NCBI GenBank assembly: GCA_016278505.1
Contig: JADQBQ010000001.1
Location: forward strand, 248,001-312,000
DNA from: Clostridiales bacterium
GTDB taxonomy: Bacteria; Bacillota; Desulfotomaculia; Desulfotomaculales; VENG01
Direction: 5' to 3'
Length of the DNA stretch: 64,000 nucleotides
The position numbers and the translations under genes were made by a program. Shown here in pieces: positions 1 through 9,082 of this stretch (its first letter is position 1; each line of letters begins with the position of its first letter). The notes beneath the pieces were generated by a model. The model was not told the origin of the DNA. It did not search any database and saw only the letters and a list, made by a program, of their open reading frames with translations.

Positions 1-2
1 TA

Positions 3-53
3 AAGAAACAGATATGCCGAAATTGTGCCTATGCTGAGTTTTGCTGGTCGTAA
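3..53 (+). CDS. cas4: Cas4 exonuclease, C-terminal tail only (partial)
   Basis: The first 50 bases in frame 3 read as a C-terminal peptide containing CRNCAYAEFCWS, then TAA. Cas4 nucleases end with this cysteine cluster, which ligates an Fe-S cluster, and Cas4 sits directly before Cas1 in type I-B loci. Only 16 residues are inside the window; the rest and any interference genes lie to the left. The stop falls inside the ribosome binding site of cas1, so the two are translationally coupled. Assignment rests on a short motif plus position. Confidence 0.75.
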   Translation, partial: KKQICRNCAYAEFCWS

Positions 54-66
54 AGGGGGGACTTTT

Positions 67-1059
67 TTGAAAAAGACCATTTACATTTTTAATGACGGAC
101 AACTAAAGCGAAAAGGTAATACGCTGTATTTTGAATCGGAAGAACAAAAAAAGTATCTTCCAGTTGAAGATGTGGGAGAATTAATGGTTTTTGGGGAGGT
201 CTCCCTGAATAAAAAATTCCTGGAGTTTGCCTCCCAGAAAGAAATTATCATTCATTATTTCAGTTATTACGGTTACTACATGGGTAGTTTTTATCCTCGT
301 GAGCACCTGAATTCAGGGCATATGATTCTGAAGCAGGCTGAGCATTACCTGGATGAAGAAGAGCGTATACGCATTGCCAGGCAGTTCGTCAGCGGGGCAG
401 CCAGGAACATCAGGCAAGTATTGCGGTATTATAACAATCGTGTGGGAGGAATATCAGAAACCCTAAGCAGGGTAGACGAAGTGATCATGTCTCTGGATGA
501 CTGCAGTGATATCAACCGCCTGATGGCAGCCGAAGGCAACATCAGGGACAGGTACTACAGGGTTTTCGACAGGATTACCCGTAACCCAGATTTCCCATTT
601 GAGGAACGGTCCAGGCGCCCACCCAGAAACCACTTAAATACCTTGATAAGTTTTGGTAACAGCATCATGTATACCATAGCGTTGAGTGAGATCTACAAGA
701 CGCACCTGGATCCACGCATAGGTTATCTTCACGCCACAAACTTCCGCAGATTCTCTCTAAACCTAGACTTGGCGGAAATCTTCAAGCCTATCATAGTAGA
801 CAGGGTTATATTCAGCATATTGGGCAAAAAAATGGTAACCGCCAATGACTTTGCAGAAGAAGGCGAAGGGATTATGATGAAAGACCGGGCCCGCAAAACA
901 TTCGTGCAGGAGCTTGACGCAAAATTAAAAACTACCATTAAACATAAAGGGATAGGGAGGCCAGTCTCCTACAGGAGGATCATGCGCCTGGAACTATATA
1001 AACTGGAAAAACACCTGATTGGGGAAAGTTTTTATGAGCCATTCATTGCCCAATGGTAG
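67..1059 (+). CDS. cas1: Cas1 integrase of a type I-B-like CRISPR-Cas system
   Basis: Cas1 is the metal-dependent integrase that, with Cas2, inserts new spacers at the leader end of the array. The product is about 330 residues, usual for the family. An open frame reaches upstream to position 25, but the start chosen is TTG at 67: a run of G at 55-60 makes a strong ribosome binding site six bases away, and the protein then begins MKKTIYIFNDG, the classic Cas1 N-terminus. Conserved features include the SLNKKFLEFAS stretch, and YLHATNFRRFSLNLDLAEIFKP in the C-terminal half, which carries the conserved His and Asp/Glu metal ligands. cas2 follows after 15 bases. Confidence 0.95.
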   Translation: MKKTIYIFNDGQLKRKGNTLYFESEEQKKYLPVEDVGELMVFGEVSLNKKFLEFASQKEIIIHYFSYYGYYMGSFYPREHLNSGHMILKQAEHYLDEEERIRIARQFVSGAARNIRQVLRYYNNRVGGISETLSRVDEVIMSLDDCSDINRLMAAEGNIRDRYYRVFDRITRNPDFPFEERSRRPPRNHLNTLISFGNSIMYTIALSEIYKTHLDPRIGYLHATNFRRFSLNLDLAEIFKPIIVDRVIFSILGKKMVTANDFAEEGEGIMMKDRARKTFVQELDAKLKTTIKHKGIGRPVSYRRIMRLELYKLEKHLIGESFYEPFIAQW

Positions 1060-1074
1060 TCAAGGGGTGTGGAC

Positions 1075-1338
1075 ATGTTTGTGATATTGGTTTATGATGT
1101 AAATGTAAAACGAGTGGTAAAGGTTTTAAAAACAGCCAGGAAATACCTGCACTGGGTACAAAATTCAGTACTTGAAGGTGAAATATCTAAGGCTAATTTC
1201 CATAAACTAAAGGCGGAACTCCGCAGTATTATCAATGACGAAGAAGATTCCGTGATTATATATGTGTTCAGATCCTTGCAGTATTCAAGTCGCGAAATAA
1301 TGGGCATAGAGAAAGGTGGTCAGGATATTTTCCTGTAA
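1075..1338 (+). CDS. cas2: Cas2, partner of Cas1 in spacer acquisition
   Basis: Small ferredoxin-fold protein of 87 residues that dimerises and bridges two Cas1 dimers. The N-terminus MFVILVYDVN holds the first beta strand and the conserved Asp of the Cas2 family. ATG at 1075 is preferred over an in-frame GTG at 1069 because the AAGGGG site at 1062-1067 is correctly spaced only for the ATG. It follows cas1 in the same operon and is followed directly by the CRISPR leader. Confidence 0.95.
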   Translation: MFVILVYDVNVKRVVKVLKTARKYLHWVQNSVLEGEISKANFHKLKAELRSIINDEEDSVIIYVFRSLQYSSREIMGIEKGGQDIFL

Positions 1339-1343
1339 AAATT

Positions 1344-1389
1344 TTCCGTCGCCCCCCAATGATGTAAAAAACCCTGGGGGTCGACGGAA
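1344..1389 (+). other. Hairpin at the cas2 end of the CRISPR leader
   Basis: An inverted repeat pairs TTCCGTCG plus CCCCC (1344-1356) with GGGGG plus CGACGGAA (1376-1389), with one bulged T and a loop of about 20 bases. It lies just after the cas2 stop. There is no strong T run, so simple terminator function is doubtful. The remaining leader to 1512 is AT-rich without an ORF, as expected of the acquisition-active end. Confidence 0.7.
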
Positions 1390-1512
1390 CAAACGGTTTC
1401 GTTTTGGATAAATTCCGGTCAAAGTTCGTAAAAAACTTCACTATGTGCTTGTTTGATACCTAATTTTATTGAGAAATGACAGAAATCAATCAAAATATGC
1501 GCAAAAAATCTG

Positions 1513-2476
1513 GTTTGTAGCCTACCTATAAGGAATTGAAACCAAAGAAAAGCCTAGTTCTAAAAATGGTCGCACTTTATGTTTGTAGCCTACCTATAAG
1601 GAATTGAAACGAAAAGTTCCCAACCTGTCCTACACTGATAAATATATGTTTGTAGCCTACCTATAAGGAATTGAAACGCCTTTGCCATAGCATTAGCTGC
1701 CGCGCCAAAGATTGTTTGTAGCCTACCTATAAGGAATTGAAACCCAGGTCTATATTAATCACCCTTTCTTATTGGTTTCGGTTTGTAGCCTACCTATAAG
1801 GAATTGAAACGCGTAATTTTGTTAGAGTGTATCATTTTGCTATTGAGTTTGTAGCCTACCTATAAGGAATTGAAACTATAGAAACTCTTGCATTTCATAT
1901 GCTTCGCACTTTGGTTTGTAGCCTACCTATAAGGAATTGAAACCTAACACCATCACCAAAACCTAGAAAGTTGCCATCATGTTTGTAGCCTACCTATAAG
2001 GAATTGAAACACCTTTGGACGTAACCCGCTTGAACAGCTTTAAACCGGTTTGTAGCCTACCTATAAGGAATTGAAACTGACCTAACATAGCCTTATGTAC
2101 TGAACCTTCAATTGTTTGTAGCCTACCTATAAGGAATTGAAACCAACTTGGCAAGGTTCGTTCTAGTCTGGACATTAGCGTTTGTAGCCTACCTATAAGG
2201 AATTGAAACTGAGGATTTCCAGGGGGCAGACGGGGCGATTAAAACTGTTTGTAGCCTACCTATAAGGAATTGAAACAATAATGCCCCACCTCACCTAACC
2301 AAGGCTTTTGAGCGTTTGTAGCCTACCTATAAGGAATTGAAACACTTTTTCAAAAGGCACTTTCCAGGTGAGAGCTTTTGTTTGTAGCCTACCTATAAGG
2401 AATTGAAACCGCACAGTAATATATCCGGCAGCACTAAACCCGGCAGGTTTGTAGCCTACCTATAAGGAATTGAAAC
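1513..2476 (+). CRISPR. CRISPR array: 15 repeats of 30 bp, 14 spacers
   Basis: The 30-bp repeat begins GTTTGTAGCC and ends GGAATTGAAAC. Repeats start at 1513, 1581, 1648, 1714, 1781, 1847, 1914, 1981, 2048, 2114, 2180, 2247, 2314, 2380 and 2447. All 15 appear identical. Spacers are 36-38 bases. The ATTGAAAC end and the adjacent cas1-cas2 place the leader at the left and transcription on the + strand, consistent with a type I-B system. No degenerate last repeat is visible. By eye no spacer matches another part of this window. Confidence 0.98.
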
Positions 2477-2580
2477 CTTTGAAATTGCCAAGCAAGCTAA
2501 ACCGTATACGAGGCCCGTACGTATGGTTCTATGGCTGTTACGCGTATAACGAGGAGAAAATTGTTTGACGGTGTTATAAA

Positions 2581-2626
2581 TAGGAATAACCGGGAGCCTT
2601 TCATCCAAGGCTCCCGGTTATTCCTA
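2581..2626. terminator. Perfect 20-bp inverted repeat after the CRISPR array
   Basis: Two 20-base arms (2581-2600 and 2607-2626) are perfect reverse complements around a 6-base loop. On the minus strand the stem is followed by TTTATAA, so it most likely ends the minus-strand SurA-like gene; on the plus strand it may also stop array transcription, though no T run follows. The interval 2477-2580 contains no gene. Confidence 0.7.
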
Positions 2627-2641
2627 ATCGATCACTACTTC

Positions 2642-3136
2642 CTATAAAAGTACTTCAATTTCCATATCTTCTCTCAAACCCTTTAACAGCTCGGTTTTTG
2701 CCTCTTGCATTTTTTCCTGTCTCAACATTCCTTTTATTTGTGGCTTTACTTCCTCAAAATTAGGCTTTTCCCCTTCCGGTTGCTGATTAATTACCTGATC
2801 GTAAGAATCCCTAATCTCATCCTCAGAAATAGACAGTTGATCTTCTTCAATCTCCGTTTGTATATAATTATTTATCACTAGCTGGTCGGAAATTTCTTTC
2901 TTTAGACCGTCTTCAGATAAATTGTTAGCCTCAAGGATTTGCTTGAATTGTTTTTCATCGTATTGGGATTTAATCGCTTCCAGTTGGCTTTCCACTTCCT
3001 GCTCCGGGGCTTTTACTCCGGCTTTTTGGGCTTGCTGTAAGAGAACAGCATTATTAATCATCTCATCCAAAGGGTGTTGTTGTCCACTATTTAATCCGGC
3101 GAGTAACTCCATTTCCAACATGGTTGAGCCGGTCAA
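2642..3136 (-). CDS. SurA N-terminal-domain protein, N-terminally short, possibly decayed
   Basis: The 164-residue product is rich in Gln, Glu and Lys and resembles the SurA_N/trigger-factor-like chaperone domain of secreted foldases (LDEMINNAVLLQQAQKAG, then an ISEDEIRDSYDQ segment). Secreted relatives carry a signal peptide or lipobox and about 30-40 more N-terminal residues; here a TAA lies two codons before the TTG start and no signal sequence is present. A GGGGTGG site six bases before the TTG could serve translation. Either a shortened cytoplasmic form or a gene that lost its 5' end. Confidence 0.6.
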   Translation of the reverse strand: MTGSTMLEMELLAGLNSGQQHPLDEMINNAVLLQQAQKAGVKAPEQEVESQLEAIKSQYDEKQFKQILEANNLSEDGLKKEISDQLVINNYIQTEIEEDQLSISEDEIRDSYDQVINQQPEGEKPNFEEVKPQIKGMLRQEKMQEAKTELLKGLREDMEIEVLL

Positions 3137-3279
3137 AATTTACCACCCCGGTATCGTCCCCGCTAGCCTATGGCAATAAATACTATTTTTCGTCATCAGG
3201 GAACAAATTTGGACTTTACACCATCTAAATATTGTAGATCTGTTTAACTATGAATATTGGAGGTGGGTGGGGTAGTTTC

Positions 3280-5205
3280 ATGCGGTTACTATTAATAATA
3301 ACACTGCTTATGACACTTTTATTCCCGGCAGTCCCTGTTATGGCCGGAGATGCATCTGCCGGTCTCAGTTATGATGTCACGGTACAAGTAGACGGTGACC
3401 AGGTGGTATTTCCGGATCAAAAGCCTTTTATTAATACAGGTACGGGCCGAACTTATGTGCCTCTACGATTTGTAACGGAGAAACTGGGCGCTACAGTAAA
3501 TTGGAACCAACAAGAAAAGGTTGCCATTGTGGAAAAGTCCGGTAAGACTGTCAAGGCACCTGTAGGAAGCAATGAACCTACAGTCAATGGACAAGCGGTA
3601 TATTTAGACGCACCGGTAAGATTAATAAATGCAAGAACAGTGGTGCCACTAAGGTTTATGAGTGAAACGCTGGGCACAGAAGTGAAATGGAACAGCAGTA
3701 CAAAGACGGTTTACATAAAGGTGAATCAGGCTGCCGGTGAAACGGATATTTCTCCCGGTAGCGTCATAGAAATAACGGCAGACGTACTGAATGTCAGAAG
3801 CGGCCCCGGTACCTCGACACCGGAAATAGGAGAGGTTATAAAGGGGGACAAGCTAACTGTATTTGAGTCTTCACAGGGCTGGTATAAGGTAGAGCTCTCT
3901 GACGGCAGTATGGGATGGGTGTCCGGCCGGTTTGTAAAAGTGGATGATGTTCAGGATAGCCCGGGTGTTATGCAGGGCGTGGTTGACGCTACTAATGTAA
4001 ATGTCCGTAGTGGTCCTGGGACCAACCATGACATTATAGGTAAGGTAGACCGGGGAGAACGGCTTGGGATCCTGGAACAAGCGGGAAATTGGTTTAAGGT
4101 TGAACTTGTTCAAGGCGGTATAGGCTGGATAGCTGATCAGTTAATCAATATTGAAGAGGCGGAAGCCACTACCCCGCTCCAGGAAGAACAAATTCGGGAG
4201 GAACTTAAGAATAACCAAGACAGCGATAAGAATTACCCTCCCCCAAGTGAGGAGAAAGAAGAAGAGCAAACAGATTGGCAAAATTATGATTCAAACGTGG
4301 CCGGCCTGGAGGTTGGGGAGGATAACGGCGTCACGGTAGCAACTGTTAACACTACCGGCGCTTTAGAACATCACATTTTTACTTTAACCAATCCCGACAG
4401 GCTGGTTGTGGATCTTAAAGGAGTAAAACCAGGAGACCTGGCGGAAGAAATAAATGTTAATAGCGAGCTGGTAAAGAGAATCCGAACAGGCAAGTTCAGT
4501 GAAAACCCCAACATTGTACGCTTGGTTTTTGATGTTAAAGAGCCGGTAATGTTCGCTGCCACTAAGAGTAAGAAGAATGATGGCGAGGAACTTACGTTAA
4601 AGCTATACGTGCCGAACCTGGGAACACACCTAAAAGGAAAAACAATAGCTATAGATCCGGGGCATGGCGGCAGTGACCCGGGTGCCATTGGTTCCAGCGG
4701 GTTAAAGGAGAAAGATGTAAATATTAATGTAGGCCTTTTAACGGCAAACCTGCTGCGACAAAATGGGGCTGAGGTAATTCTAACCAGATCAACAGATGCA
4801 TACGTGGGCTTGTATCAACGCACTAAAATTGCCGGCAGGGGTGGTGCCGATGTATTTGTCAGTATTCACATGAATGCCCACCCGAAGAGGGGTTATTCCG
4901 GTACCAGTACTTACTACCGGCGAGATAACATTTCCGGGCTGGGAGTATCCCAGGCGGATAATAGACTGCTGGCCCAGCAGGTGCATTCCCAATTGATGCA
5001 ATCTCTAAACCGGCGTGATGTTGGTATAAAGCAGGCAAACTTTGTGGTGCTGCGCACTGCTGCAATGCCGGCAGTGCTGGTGGAAGCTTCATTTATATCT
5101 AACTTGGAAGAGGAAAGACTATTAGCCAAGGACTCCTACCGGGCAAAAATAGCTGAGGCTATAGCTAAAGGGTTAGCTTATTATTTTGCACAAAAGGAGT
5201 CTTAG
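3280..5205 (+). CDS. Secreted modular N-acetylmuramoyl-L-alanine amidase
   Basis: Cleaves the lactyl amide between MurNAc and L-Ala in peptidoglycan. Order of domains: signal peptide (1-22); copper-amine-oxidase-N fold repeats (about 30-145, with YVPLRFV and VVPLRFM); two bacterial SH3 domains (about 160-220 and 232-292, each with LNVRSGPGT or VNVRSGPGT); an acidic linker; an AMIN domain (about 340-440); and a C-terminal Amidase_3 domain with IAIDPGHGG, the LKEKDVN Glu, SIHMNA and catalytic VEASFISN. Start: ATG 3280 rather than the in-frame ATG 3250, because GGAGGTGGGTGGGG lies between them and the shorter form begins with the signal peptide. Probably acts in wall turnover or sporulation. Confidence 0.93.
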   Translation: MRLLLIITLLMTLLFPAVPVMAGDASAGLSYDVTVQVDGDQVVFPDQKPFINTGTGRTYVPLRFVTEKLGATVNWNQQEKVAIVEKSGKTVKAPVGSNEPTVNGQAVYLDAPVRLINARTVVPLRFMSETLGTEVKWNSSTKTVYIKVNQAAGETDISPGSVIEITADVLNVRSGPGTSTPEIGEVIKGDKLTVFESSQGWYKVELSDGSMGWVSGRFVKVDDVQDSPGVMQGVVDATNVNVRSGPGTNHDIIGKVDRGERLGILEQAGNWFKVELVQGGIGWIADQLINIEEAEATTPLQEEQIREELKNNQDSDKNYPPPSEEKEEEQTDWQNYDSNVAGLEVGEDNGVTVATVNTTGALEHHIFTLTNPDRLVVDLKGVKPGDLAEEINVNSELVKRIRTGKFSENPNIVRLVFDVKEPVMFAATKSKKNDGEELTLKLYVPNLGTHLKGKTIAIDPGHGGSDPGAIGSSGLKEKDVNINVGLLTANLLRQNGAEVILTRSTDAYVGLYQRTKIAGRGGADVFVSIHMNAHPKRGYSGTSTYYRRDNISGLGVSQADNRLLAQQVHSQLMQSLNRRDVGIKQANFVVLRTAAMPAVLVEASFISNLEEERLLAKDSYRAKIAEAIAKGLAYYFAQKES

Positions 5206-5236
5206 AAAAACAAACAATATACCTGCCTATACGTCT

Positions 5237-5265
5237 AAAAACGCCCCTTGAGGGGCGTTTTTTTT
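5237..5265 (+). terminator. Rho-independent terminator after the amidase gene
   Basis: Stem of ACGCCCCT with AGGGGCGT around a TG loop, followed by eight T. A second perfect hairpin, GAATACCCC-TTTT-GGGGTATTC, follows at 5269-5290 without a T run. Confidence 0.9.
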
Positions 5266-5361
5266 ATTGAATACCCCTTTTGGGGTATTCATGGATGCTA
5301 AAAACTGTGCTAAAATTGTCAAAATTATGGTTAATATGCACGTATTGGGGAGGTTAGTGGA

Positions 5362-6714
5362 GTGCGAAAAATTGTATTATTGTTTTTTATGTTCATGTTA
5401 TTATTACCTGCTGCAGCTTTTGCCAGCTACCAGTACGAGCTGGAGCAAGAAATAAGTAATATGAGAATGGACAGGGAGGAGCAGCAAAGGCTGCTTTCAG
5501 AGTACCAGGGAAAGGTAGCAGAATACATAAAGGAAGTGGAACAGGCCCAAAATGACAATTTAAGTAATTTAAAAACTGCCCAGGACGATTATGATTATAA
5601 TATGTTTACATTCTTCGGCAATAGATGGTTCCCAACGTGGCTAAGTGTATTAAATAAATATAACGATACGGGACTCAGCGTGGGAACGCCGGAAGGTCAA
5701 AAGGAAGCTGCCAAATTCAGTGCTATGATAGACCCACAGAGCGGTAATGAAATGAGTATGACCTACGGCGCATATGACAGTGCAAAATATGTGGAAGCCC
5801 TAAACGGTATTTTTTATGCCCGCAGATATATTGAATATTATGACAACTTGATTGATTATGTAGTTAGCCACAAGGACTCGGGGATTTCCCAGCAGCAATA
5901 CGATACAAATATGGGCTATTACAGGGAGCGGAATAATTCTGCTATTGTCGGGGATCCGTTTCCTTACAATAAAGAAAGGGTACAAGTCTCTGATTCCAGG
6001 GAGGCTGTAATATATGATCTGTTGCGTTTTACAAACGAAGAAGGCGGCGGTTTTAGCAGTGAAGATGTTGTGGGCAGCGGCAGCGGGGAATTATTTGTTG
6101 GTATGTGGCAGGGAAGAATGAATGTAGTAAATGTATACGTGGATGCACTTAACAGGGAATTCGGTTTAAACGTTACCCAGGAAGAAGCACAAGAGGGACT
6201 GGGTTTAAATGACCGGATAGACGCGGAGATAACTAAAGGTGATAACGTAAAACATAACCTGACACTAATGGTCGGTGGCTACCCATTTGACGGAGACATT
6301 TCGGTTAGCGGCAATAAGATTCAAATCAGTTTTCACGACTCTGACCTTCCAGACGAGGTGGATTATGTGTATACAGGGGAGGCCAATGCTGACGGGTCAA
6401 AGGTGTCGGGCAGCTGGAAGCTTGTATCTACTAATTCGACGCTGGCCATGGGAAACTGGTCTGTGTCCAGGGTAGGAGAGGCAAGCAGTGATACAGGAGA
6501 CCGGCAGCCGGACGGGGACGCTGAAAAGGTGCCGGCGGGTGATGGCGGCGACCCGGCAGGATCCGGGGCATCGGGTGACCTTAAACCGGGTTCGGATTCT
6601 TCAGCGACAAATGATGCCGACCCGGGAGATGATAATTTAGAAGACAATTCTAATCCTGACACCGGCGCGGTCAAAGATCAGGAAAAAGAAGATAAATCGC
6701 GAAAAATGAAATAG
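5362..6714 (+). CDS. Secreted protein of unknown function with low-complexity acidic tail
   Basis: 450 residues, not recognised. GTG start at 5362 with a GGGGAGG site just upstream. A signal peptide (about 1-22, ending AAAFAS) is followed by a Glu/Gln-rich likely coiled coil (about 23-65), a mixed region with many Tyr, a probable beta-rich part (about 290-370, GGYPFDGDISVSGNK and similar) and a Gly/Asp/Pro/Ser-rich tail (about 375-450) typical of an extended wall-spanning linker. The beta-rich part could be a small-molecule or ligand-binding barrel, but this is a guess. It is followed after 2 bases by the stop of the convergent regulator gene. Confidence 0.8.
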   Translation: MRKIVLLFFMFMLLLPAAAFASYQYELEQEISNMRMDREEQQRLLSEYQGKVAEYIKEVEQAQNDNLSNLKTAQDDYDYNMFTFFGNRWFPTWLSVLNKYNDTGLSVGTPEGQKEAAKFSAMIDPQSGNEMSMTYGAYDSAKYVEALNGIFYARRYIEYYDNLIDYVVSHKDSGISQQQYDTNMGYYRERNNSAIVGDPFPYNKERVQVSDSREAVIYDLLRFTNEEGGGFSSEDVVGSGSGELFVGMWQGRMNVVNVYVDALNREFGLNVTQEEAQEGLGLNDRIDAEITKGDNVKHNLTLMVGGYPFDGDISVSGNKIQISFHDSDLPDEVDYVYTGEANADGSKVSGSWKLVSTNSTLAMGNWSVSRVGEASSDTGDRQPDGDAEKVPAGDGGDPAGSGASGDLKPGSDSSATNDADPGDDNLEDNSNPDTGAVKDQEKEDKSRKMK

Positions 6715-6716
6715 TG

Positions 6717-7496
6717 TTACTCCAATAGTCCTACTAGCTTGGCCAGTAGTTCTGTTTTATTTCTGACTTTACTTTTAACAAAAATATTTTTTAGGTGTTT
6801 CCGCACGGTTTCATTAGAAATATATAGCCTGTCAGAGACTTCTGCACTGGTCAGGCCTCGTATTACAAGGTCTAGTACATCGGTTTCCCGGTTGGAAAAA
6901 AGGAATTTGTTTTGGTTGTGATCTATAACTCTTGAAATATGTATAGATTTTTTTTGCAGAGTTTTTTCCTGCCTTTCGGTAACCATTAATTTGTACATGT
7001 GGTTTCCAAAATGGGGTCGAAGGATATGTAGATATAATAATTCTTTATCTTTAAAATCGCCGCTTCCCTTGTTTCGCAGAAGACTGATTGAACTTAAAAG
7101 CTTATCTTTATAATGGATGTCGGTTTTTAGCTGGTAATAGAAGTTATTGGCCTGCATGAAGTCGCAAAAATATTCCATCTTATTCCATTCCCGGTAAGTC
7201 ATAATATCCGAACTGCGGGCGGGGAAAGATTGGTTGAATGCCCTGGTTCGTATATCGTCAATGCGGTGGTAATAATTGAAGTAATCGTCATTTACCTTTT
7301 CAGGAATATTGAATAGAAATGGTTTCAATAATCTATGGTCCGTGTCATTGTAGAAAAAAAACAGTCCGTGATCAAAGGGGATAAGTGGTTGAAGCAGCAT
7401 TAATATTGACTCACAGGCGTCAAATAATGATAATATACTGCCTGCTTCTGCCAAGAGATTATTGATGCTGACCCATTCACGGTGGTTTAATTGCAT
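6717..7496 (-). CDS. LuxR-family transcriptional regulator
   Basis: 259 residues. The C-terminal 65 residues form a LuxR/GerE helix-turn-helix (FSNRETDVLDLVIRGL, then SAEVSDRLYISNETVRKHL). The N-terminal 180 residues carry no receiver Asp pattern and resemble a GAF-like sensor region; the ligand is unknown. ATG start with an AAGGAG site about nine bases upstream on the minus strand. Divergent from the double-cubane gene pair at 7802, a plausible but unproven target. Confidence 0.85.
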   Translation of the reverse strand: MQLNHREWVSINNLLAEAGSILSLFDACESILMLLQPLIPFDHGLFFFYNDTDHRLLKPFLFNIPEKVNDDYFNYYHRIDDIRTRAFNQSFPARSSDIMTYREWNKMEYFCDFMQANNFYYQLKTDIHYKDKLLSSISLLRNKGSGDFKDKELLYLHILRPHFGNHMYKLMVTERQEKTLQKKSIHISRVIDHNQNKFLFSNRETDVLDLVIRGLTSAEVSDRLYISNETVRKHLKNIFVKSKVRNKTELLAKLVGLLE

Positions 7497-7543
7497 AAGA
7501 AACTACTCCTTATTCTTATGTAATCTACAAGTTACAACTTAAT

Positions 7544-7652
7544 TTGACATTGCGATAAAAAAATCCTGTAAAATATACAACAAGTGTATTGAGTACAAAT
7601 GCATCTGCCTTTATATCTTTTGATGAACGCCTTTTAAGGGGCGTTCTTTTTC
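7544..7652 (+). other. Possible small RNA unit: promoter-like sequence and terminator in the luxR-dccP gap
   Basis: The interval 7497-7801 has no gene. It holds TTGACA at 7544 and TAAAAT at 7569 (19-base spacer) and then a GAACGCC/GGCGTTC hairpin followed by TTTTT at 7625-7651. Together these could make a transcript of about 70 nt, or the terminator may be an attenuator in front of the dccP-like gene. No conserved RNA family was recognised. Confidence 0.35.
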
Positions 7653-7801
7653 GTTATACGGTGGAGGAATGTCCGTCTTAGAAATCAGATAAAAAATCTA
7701 TTTAGCTATAACTTTATTTATAAAATTATTTTATTTGCCATATATAAATTACTTATATACAATTATCATAAGTTAACTAATGATTGAAGGGGGAGAATCA
7801 T

Positions 7802-9076
7802 ATGGGTGATTACAGAAAAATGTGGCAGGATTTAGGGCTTGATATGGAAAGTCACGACCAGTTACTTGAGGTCTTGCCGCCTACATACCATGATGTATAT
7901 CTAACGCAGGAAAACAGGCCGCAGGTAATGGAATATTTTGACTTTGTAGTAAACGAAATTCACGGTTTAAGAATTGAGGAGTTGCAGCAGCATAAATCTG
8001 CCGGGGGTAAAGTTATCGGTACATTCTGCGTGTTTGTACCGGAAGAAATTATTCGTGCTGCGGGAGGCATTTGTATAGGGCTGTGTTCCGGCATAGAAAT
8101 CGGAGCCGGTGAGGCGGAAAAGGTTTTACCACGTAATATTTGCCCTTTAATTAAGTCTTTTATGGGCTTTAAGTTGGCCAAGGTCTGTCCCTATTTTGAG
8201 TCCAGTGATATGGTGGTGGGTGAAACTACTTGTGACGGCAAAAAGAAAGCTTTTGAAATTCTCAATGATTATGTTCCGGTACACGTAATGGAGACGCCGC
8301 ACATGAAAAAGGACCAGGACCGCAAATTGTGGGAGGAAGAGGTTAAAGACTTTGCACGACATATTGAAGGATTTACCGGAAACAGTATCTCCGCAGTCTC
8401 TTTAGCGCAGTCTGTTCGGGAATCGAATGATAAGCGCCGTGCCTTGAAGCGGCTTTCGGAGCTGCGCAAACGTGATCCTGTAGTCATTAGCGGTAAGGAT
8501 TGCCTGCTTATTGAACAGATTGCCATGTATGATGATGTAGCCAGGTTTACATCCAAGGTAAACGAACTTTGTGATGAACTGGAGAAGAGATTGGAAAGCG
8601 GCGTAGGAATCTTTCCCGCCGGGACCCCCAGGGTGATTGTCACCGGTACGCCAATGGCTATCCCTAATTGGAAAGTGCCGCATATTATAGAAAGCAGCGG
8701 TGCGGTCATGGTTGCCGAAGAAATGTGCACCGGAATGCGTTATTTTGAAAATGAGGTGTCTGAACAAGGAACGGATATTGATTCCATAATAAATAACGTT
8801 GCTGAAAGGTATTTAGGAACTAATTGTGCCGTTTTTACTCCCAATACCGGCCGGATGGAACGGTTAACAGAACTGGTAAAAGAATACCGGGCAGATGGAG
8901 TGATACATTGTGCCCTCTCCTTTTGCAATCCTTATGCGGTGGAGGCAAACCGGGTAGAGCAGGTTTTAAGGCAACAGGGTATTCCTCTTCTAAAAATCGA
9001 AACCGGATATGACCAGGAAGATGCGGGGCAATTGAAGACAAGAGTGGAAGCATTTGTGGAAATGATTAAGGAGTAG
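7802..9076 (+). CDS. 2-hydroxyacyl-CoA dehydratase D-component-like protein, probable double-cubane cluster protein
   Basis: 424 residues of the HgdB/BcrC/FldC superfamily. It has many conserved cysteines (GTFCVF, GGICIGLCSG, RNICPLIKS, KVCPYF, ETTCDGKKK, EEMCTGMRYFE, HCALSFCNPY), as expected for Fe-S cluster ligands. Classical dehydratases need two different subunits; here there is one homologous subunit followed by one activator, the layout of double-cubane cluster proteins that carry an [8Fe-9S] cluster and reduce small substrates with ATP-driven electrons. The substrate cannot be read from sequence. ATG 7802 is preferred over TTG 7784, since AAGGGGGAG lies between them. Confidence 0.85.
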   Translation: MGDYRKMWQDLGLDMESHDQLLEVLPPTYHDVYLTQENRPQVMEYFDFVVNEIHGLRIEELQQHKSAGGKVIGTFCVFVPEEIIRAAGGICIGLCSGIEIGAGEAEKVLPRNICPLIKSFMGFKLAKVCPYFESSDMVVGETTCDGKKKAFEILNDYVPVHVMETPHMKKDQDRKLWEEEVKDFARHIEGFTGNSISAVSLAQSVRESNDKRRALKRLSELRKRDPVVISGKDCLLIEQIAMYDDVARFTSKVNELCDELEKRLESGVGIFPAGTPRVIVTGTPMAIPNWKVPHIIESSGAVMVAEEMCTGMRYFENEVSEQGTDIDSIINNVAERYLGTNCAVFTPNTGRMERLTELVKEYRADGVIHCALSFCNPYAVEANRVEQVLRQQGIPLLKIETGYDQEDAGQLKTRVEAFVEMIKE

Positions 9077-9082
9077 ATTTTA

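Noticed and set aside
1990-2175. Minus-strand ORF of 61 codons across the CRISPR array
   Set aside because: It is translated repeat sequence (FQFLIGRLQ repeated at repeat spacing), a well-known artefact.
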